Part shown: positions 5,959 through 5,996 of the stretch, piece after piece
Layout of the letters: the number at the start of each line of letters is the position of its first letter
Position numbering within the stretch: the stretch's first letter is position 1
Source of the DNA: Burkholderiales bacterium
Lineage (GTDB): Bacteria; Pseudomonadota; Gammaproteobacteria; Burkholderiales; SG8-39
Assembly: GCA_919902965.1 (NCBI GenBank)
Contig: CAKKSJ010000365.1
Span: 1 to 5,996, forward strand
DNA: 5,996 bases
Direction of reading: 5' to 3'
Made by a program: the position numbers and the translations under genes
The notes under the pieces: model-generated
What the model was told of the DNA's origin: nothing
Database searches by the model: none
Seen by the model: the letters and a program-made list of their open reading frames with translations, nothing else

Positions 5959-5996
5959 TCGGGGACGAGGCGACAGCCTAGGTTCGCCCAGCCGCT
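5959..5996. other. Right-edge spacer after ybbP
   Basis: These 38 bases follow the ybbP stop. I see no hairpin with a T run and no start of a further gene. Confidence 0.6.

Noticed and set aside
1..5996. CRISPR array, tRNA/rRNA gene, transposase or parS site
   Set aside because: No regularly spaced repeats, cloverleaf, transposase motifs or TGTTTCACGTGAAACA-like site were seen by eye.

Overview
The window looks like proteobacterial chromosomal DNA of fairly high GC content, most likely from a betaproteobacterium or a related gammaproteobacterium. This assignment rests on the tesA / ybbA / ybbP arrangement, which matches Escherichia coli, on the high-GC codon use, and on my recollection that the 78-residue protein at 1849-2085 resembles hypothetical proteins of betaproteobacteria. 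No rRNA, tRNA or other taxonomic marker is present, so the assignment is inference.

Left part (1-847), accessory DNA: this is the 3' half of a type I restriction-modification methyltransferase gene (hsdM), entering from beyond the left edge. It is followed by hsdS, the specificity subunit, through a 4-base ATGA overlap. hsdS is broken: only 44 codons remain before a stop, where a family member would continue for roughly 400 residues. The rest of the subunit is not in the window.

Joint (848-1087), 240 bases without a gene: it holds two small hairpins back to back, a good sigma70-type promoter candidate, a longer imperfect inverted repeat and a strong Shine-Dalgarno sequence. The last three belong to the next gene, a solitary ParA-type ATPase (1088-1852). 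No parB or obvious parS was seen.

Middle (1849-2158): a small conserved-looking protein of unknown function lies on the minus strand and meets the ParA gene tail to tail, the two stop codons sharing TTAA. A short GC-rich spacer with a hairpin separates it from tesA.

Right part (2159-5958), core DNA: tesA (periplasmic SGNH thioesterase/lysophospholipase) is on the minus strand, and ybbA (ABC ATPase) and ybbP (FtsX-type permease) are on the plus strand. The tesA and ybbA start codons overlap on opposite strands in the tetramer CATG. YbbA and YbbP should form an inner-membrane ABC complex of the mechanical (MacB/LolCDE/FtsEX-like) type that works with the periplasmic hydrolase TesA.

The core genes are ordinary. 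The places worth attention are the truncated hsdS and its joint, the leader of the ParA gene, the overlapping start codons, and the small uncharacterised protein. I do not see evidence for a wholly new system.
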